From Planctomycetota bacterium (GTDB taxonomy: Bacteria > Planctomycetota > UBA8742 > SKZP01 > JAIOTL01), in NCBI GenBank assembly GCA_021106775.1, contig JAIOTL010000274.1:1-9609 (forward strand): 9,609 nucleotides of DNA, in the 5' to 3' direction. Below are positions 6,498-9,609 of this stretch, in pieces; the first letter of the stretch is position 1, and each line of letters starts with the position of its first letter. The position numbers and the translations under genes are program-made. The notes beneath the pieces are model-generated. The model did no database searches. It was not told where the DNA came from and saw nothing but the letters and a program-made list of their open reading frames with translations.

Positions 6498-7826
6498 TCA
6501 ATATTTTTTATTGTAAGGCTTGATGTGCATGAAAACTTCACAGCTTATTTCGAGTTCCAGTTCTTCTGATTGCGGGTTCATGTACATGCGCCAGAAAAAC
6601 TGTTTGCCAAAATATCCCATACCCTCCACGCTGCCATAATCACGGATAGCCTTCACTACAAGCAACTCTGGTAGTTTATCAAGAATTCGCTCTAAAAGCA
6701 CTTTATCTGAAATCTTGAAGCTATGTTTGACTACGATTTTACGAGGTTTAACAATGGGCATCTCAAAGGGTGGTGGCTTGACGATACCTTTGCCGATAAT
6801 CATTCGGCGTGAATCTCCAGCTATCAACGATTGTGTTGAATATGCATAACTATTCATATCAGTCTTTTTTCGGTCATTACGCATTGAATAGGTTTTGCCT
6901 TTATACTCGAAGCCGCGAGTGATGTAATCCGCGAACATTTCTGCACGCTTTTTTGCTTTTTCCCTGGCTTTTTCAATGTCTTCAGGTTCATCAAGGGCGA
7001 AACCAGGCACAACGAATTCATCATCTTTAGAGGTTTCTATAATGCCTATTAATTCAGTCAGATTAGCAGTGTTATTGCCCAAAAATGACGCATTCGACGG
7101 AATATAATCTTTGCGGATAACCAGAGTTACCATGAATTCCATTTTATTGCTCACTTTCGGGACATATTTGCCGTCTTTTTTGAGATACCGGTTCATGTCT
7201 TTCGATAATTTACCTGAAATATTAAACTTCGGCAGAACCTTGAGAACCCAGACACTTCCCTCGAATTCCTTCTTCGATTCAGCGAACAATTTATTTATTG
7301 CTTGTTTAACGGCAATATGGATGACCTGATTGATCGAGAGTAGTTCAGCAGGTTTTATTGAAACTTTCGTTTCGACTGCCACGCCTTTTTTCATTGCCTG
7401 ATAATTTTCCTCGTTCATATCGTAAACAAGGCTGACGTCAGCGGTTGTAAGAATGAATTTCTCTGTTCCCGCATCGACTAGGTCTCTGTTTTTGACCTCG
7501 AAATTATGCAATTCTGCCCATGTTGATTGCTCATACTGTTCGAGTGTAACATCTCCTACCTTTTTGATGGCATAATTGAATCTCATTCCCTGTGCAAGCG
7601 TTGCAGTTACTAACTGTGCATCGATTTTACCAGCACTTTCAGTTAATTTGATTTTGCTTGGGTCATTTTCACCGTCGAATTTGGAGATTCCGTATACTCT
7701 GATTGTTTCTTTAATCGTTGGTAATCCAGGCAAAACTTTAACGTAAAGCGTATTACAGGAGAGCTGACAGAATGCAAGCGTGAGAATCGCAAAAATCATC
7801 ATCGAAAATAATACTTTTCTAACCAT
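6498..7826 (-). CDS. Exported (probable lipo-) protein of unknown function
   Basis: This 442-residue protein starts at ATG 7824-7826, with AGAGGA four bases upstream. Residues 1-23 are a signal peptide (Arg3, Lys4, then a hydrophobic stretch LFSMMIFAILTLAF). Cys24 in QLSC is the likely lipidation site, although Gln at -3 is unusual; Cys20 is less suitable because Phe precedes it. The mature part mixes strands and helices without further membrane segments. It includes a helical stretch SINQVIHIAVKQAINKLF (about 165-182) and a charged helix near 285-300 (EKAREKAKKRAEMF). I do not recognise a family. It lies 30 bases downstream of the small cysteine-rich gene, so the two probably share a message. 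Confidence 0.8.
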   Translation of the reverse strand: MVRKVLFSMMIFAILTLAFCQLSCNTLYVKVLPGLPTIKETIRVYGISKFDGENDPSKIKLTESAGKIDAQLVTATLAQGMRFNYAIKKVGDVTLEQYEQSTWAELHNFEVKNRDLVDAGTEKFILTTADVSLVYDMNEENYQAMKKGVAVETKVSIKPAELLSINQVIHIAVKQAINKLFAESKKEFEGSVWVLKVLPKFNISGKLSKDMNRYLKKDGKYVPKVSNKMEFMVTLVIRKDYIPSNASFLGNNTANLTELIGIIETSKDDEFVVPGFALDEPEDIEKAREKAKKRAEMFADYITRGFEYKGKTYSMRNDRKKTDMNSYAYSTQSLIAGDSRRMIIGKGIVKPPPFEMPIVKPRKIVVKHSFKISDKVLLERILDKLPELLVVKAIRDYGSVEGMGYFGKQFFWRMYMNPQSEELELEISCEVFMHIKPYNKKY

Positions 7827-7856
7827 GATATCCTCTGTTATTTGTTTATCAGTATC

Positions 7857-8066
7857 TTAAGGCAAACGATAATTGTTTTGATTCATTATTTCGCAAAAAT
7901 ATTTAACGGTTCTGTTGTATGTTCGCTCAGCATCTTTCGGAAAAAGGCAGCCCGGAAGTTCGTTGTTTTGTCTGTGATATTCGATGCAATCACAGCATGT
8001 GCCTTTTTTTGAGCAATTGTAAGTGCATGAGCAGTTTTGTAAGTTCTTGTCAATATTGCATTCCAT
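7857..8066 (-). CDS. Small cysteine-rich protein, DUF6485 type
   Basis: This 69-residue protein starts at ATG 8064-8066, six bases after AGGAG. It has nine cysteines (3, 12, 14, 18, 24, 25, 27, 40, 58), with the pattern CxCxxxC in residues 12-18 and CCxC in 24-27, followed by YHR, ELPGCLFPKDAERTY and a basic helix. From memory, the NCSC/KGxCCxC/LPxCxFPxxAExTYxR pattern is that of the DUF6485 family, small cytosolic proteins of anaerobes with a presumed zinc or iron-sulfur site; no function is established. No signal peptide is present. It is probably the first gene of the unit that continues into 7826-6498, and it is divergent from the adaptor gene at 8164. Confidence 0.85.
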   Translation of the reverse strand: MECNIDKNLQNCSCTYNCSKKGTCCDCIEYHRQNNELPGCLFPKDAERTYNRTVKYFCEIMNQNNYRLP

Positions 8067-8163
8067 CTGAGTCTCCTAATTCTGATTTGCTCTGTGTCCA
8101 AAAAGCTGATATTATATTATTTCCGACCATTATATCTGAATTATATAGGATAAGCGGATTAAC
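8067..8163. promoter_or_regulatory. Divergent AT-rich promoter region
   Basis: These 97 bases separate two genes transcribed away from each other, so promoters for both directions must lie here or overlap the genes. On the minus strand TATAAT occurs three times (8111-8116, 8129-8134, 8140-8145). On the plus strand TATATT (8113-8118) and TATATC (8131-8136) are possible -10 boxes. No good -35 box is found at the right distance for any of them, so the actual starts cannot be chosen. Confidence 0.4.
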
Positions 8164-9204
8164 ATGCGAAAATATTTTTTATTATTAGTGCTGATCGCTT
8201 TTTCAGGCTGTAAGGACGAAGTTATCTTCACTCAACCAAAAGAGCCAACATACGTCAGGGTGCAGAAAATCGAGTTGACACCTGTGCTGAATCGCTATTA
8301 TCGCGTTATCGGCAGTTTCGAGGTTAATCATAAGTACAATGCTGGCTTTGAGCTTCCAGGGATGATTAAAGAAATCTTCGTATCAGAAAACCAGGAAGTT
8401 ACAAAAGGCATGATTTTAGCGAGTTATGACCTGAAATACTATGACCAGCTTAGAACAAAGGCGGAAGCGTTGTTTAATAAGGCTGACCGCGAATATCAAA
8501 AAGCAAACAAGGCAGGTACAGAGGTTTTCGCACCAACGATTATTGCAGGGCTCGAAGAATTGCGACAATCTGCAGAAGCGAACCTGGAACTTGCACGGCT
8601 TGAGCTGAAAAAAGCGTCATGCAAAGCACCAGGCGACGGAATTGTCGAAAAATTGCTCAAACGTGAAAACGAGGTCGTAGCTTCGGGTCAGCCTGTGTTT
8701 TATATTCTCGACATTGATAAACTAAAATTTCAGGCTAAAGTTCCTCAGCATATTGTAACGCAGTTGACAGTCGGCGGAACACGTGCGGAGGTGAAACTTA
8801 TTGACATCAAGAATGTATCTGTCAGAGATGAGGAATATGCACAGAAACCGCGTTTGACACGGATTTACTGGGAAAGTAATTCTGCTCATCAATATATCAT
8901 CGAATTTTTCGTTGATAATCGATCGCATGATATTCGTCCCGGAATGCTTGCTGAGGCAGATATCATCTTGCCACCATACGAAAATATGTACGTTTATAAT
9001 CTTGATTGGGTTGTGATTGAGAATGATGTTGCCAATATCTGGTTCAAACAGGCGGAGAAGGCGCAGGCATACAGGCTGAGACTCGAAAACTGGGAGATTG
9101 TCAATCAGATGCTGGTAACTTCAGAAAAACCACCTTTTAACGAGGTTATTACTGAAGGGTATCACGATTTGGCGGATAATGAGATTATTCAGGTAATTGA
9201 TTAG
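8164..9204 (+). CDS. HlyD/RND-type membrane fusion (periplasmic adaptor) lipoprotein
   Basis: This 346-residue protein would link an inner-membrane pump to an outer-membrane channel. Residues 1-15 are a short signal peptide with lipobox FSG-Cys16, so it should be tethered by lipid. The two lipoyl halves are at about 55-90 (GFELPGMIKEIFVSENQEV, then GMILASYD) and 151-190 (CKAPGDGIV, then ENEVVASGQPVFYILD), flanking a short alpha-helical hairpin (about 92-150). A beta-barrel follows (about 190-270, ending IRPGMLAEADI), then a membrane-proximal domain. The hairpin is short compared with AcrA. The stop is TAG, unlike the TAA used elsewhere in the window. The start is chosen because it gives a complete lipoprotein signal; the ribosome site is weak. 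The expected pump permease is not next to it within the window. Confidence 0.9.
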   Translation: MRKYFLLLVLIAFSGCKDEVIFTQPKEPTYVRVQKIELTPVLNRYYRVIGSFEVNHKYNAGFELPGMIKEIFVSENQEVTKGMILASYDLKYYDQLRTKAEALFNKADREYQKANKAGTEVFAPTIIAGLEELRQSAEANLELARLELKKASCKAPGDGIVEKLLKRENEVVASGQPVFYILDIDKLKFQAKVPQHIVTQLTVGGTRAEVKLIDIKNVSVRDEEYAQKPRLTRIYWESNSAHQYIIEFFVDNRSHDIRPGMLAEADIILPPYENMYVYNLDWVVIENDVANIWFKQAEKAQAYRLRLENWEIVNQMLVTSEKPPFNEVITEGYHDLADNEIIQVID

Positions 9205-9267
9205 ACTTTTTCAACAGTCAGTGAATTTTACAAGATAATGTGTGTAATCAATCATAAGTTTAACGTG

Positions 9268-9273
9268 TATAAT
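9268..9273 (+). promoter_or_regulatory. -10 box before the last, partial gene
   Basis: A perfect TATAAT lies 25 bases before the ATG at 9299, in an AT-rich gap that contains no terminator after the adaptor gene. The hexamer 17 bases upstream (TAATCA) matches the -35 consensus poorly. A start here would give the last gene its own promoter. Confidence 0.35.
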
Positions 9274-9298
9274 GAAGTAAATAAATATCGAGAAAAAT

Positions 9299-9609
9299 AT
9301 GAAAAACGTTGATGAATCGATGACTGCATCAAGACTGACTCAGCTTGAGCTTGGGTTCCTGACGCATTTCGAAGGTTTAATCTGGGAAATAAAAAAACTT
9401 GCGCATCCCATTACGAACAGTCTGCTTTCAGTAACACCCAGAAACGTGGAACAAACGGTTGCATCCGAGCGGGAGAAAATCAAGCAGTTGATTATCAATC
9501 ACAATATCACAGACTCCAAACTTTCAGAATTTCCACTAAACCGGTCGATGACATACACTGTTTTTCAGAAGAAACTTTTCGGTAAAAAAACACCAATTAT
9601 CAGGCTGAC
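9299..9609 (+). CDS. N-terminal part of an unrecognised protein (3' end outside window)
   Basis: An open frame from ATG 9299-9301 runs to the right edge (about 103 residues) without a stop. A weak GAG element lies just upstream. The visible part begins MKNVDESMTASRLTQLEL, has an amphipathic helix with FEGLIWEIKKLAHP (about 24-37), a basic/acidic helix around NVEQTVASEREKIKQL, and a lysine-rich end (KKLFGKKTP). It has no signal peptide or membrane segment and does not look like the start of an RND permease, although it follows the adaptor gene by 94 bases. No family is recognised. The start could also be Met8. Confidence 0.6.
   Translation, partial: MKNVDESMTASRLTQLELGFLTHFEGLIWEIKKLAHPITNSLLSVTPRNVEQTVASEREKIKQLIINHNITDSKLSEFPLNRSMTYTVFQKKLFGKKTPIIRL

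Overview
The window reads as a chromosomal segment of an uncultured, probably anaerobic, diderm (Gram-negative type) bacterium. It is moderately AT-rich. It encodes two or three exported lipoproteins, one of them a periplasmic adaptor of an RND-type pump, plus core metabolic enzymes (S-adenosylhomocysteine hydrolase, aspartate carbamoyltransferase). I cannot name the phylum from the sequence alone.

Left part, + strand: the 3' end of an unrecognised gene (2-328) stops at a good intrinsic terminator (349-374). A strong sigma-70-like promoter follows at once (376-403). It serves a two-gene operon. The first gene (438-1388) is the most interesting object here: a papain/C39-fold, BtrH-like protein whose frame is interrupted once, at codon 53, by TGA (594-596). 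The context is Leu-(TGA)-Pro-Ser-Gly-Pro-Thr-Ala-Trp, and a bacterial-SECIS-like hairpin begins 11 nt after the TGA. I read this as a candidate selenoprotein of a family I do not know to be described as selenocysteine-containing. A standard gene caller would start it at the internal ATG 627 and lose the first 63 residues. The second gene (1400-2230) is a Memo-family protein (AmmeMemoRadiSam protein B). A seven-bladed FG-GAP/VCBS propeller lipoprotein (2315-3703) follows.

The 257-base convergent gap 3704-3960 is filled with dispersed palindromic repeats that share outer ends but differ in their cores.

Middle and right part, - strand: ahcY (3961-5304), pyrB (5398-6390), an exported protein of unknown function (6498-7826) and a small nine-cysteine protein of the DUF6485 type (7857-8066). 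The last two lie 30 bases apart and are probably co-transcribed, reading away from the divergent gene at 8164. pyrB has a perfect TATAAT with a 24-base palindrome just upstream.

Far right, + strand: a membrane-fusion (HlyD/RND adaptor) lipoprotein (8164-9204), then the start of an unrecognised gene (9299 to the edge). No tRNA, rRNA, CRISPR array or insertion-sequence transposase was seen. No gene in the window ends in TGA (eight TAA, one TAG), and the TGA at 594 is the only one inside an otherwise intact frame.
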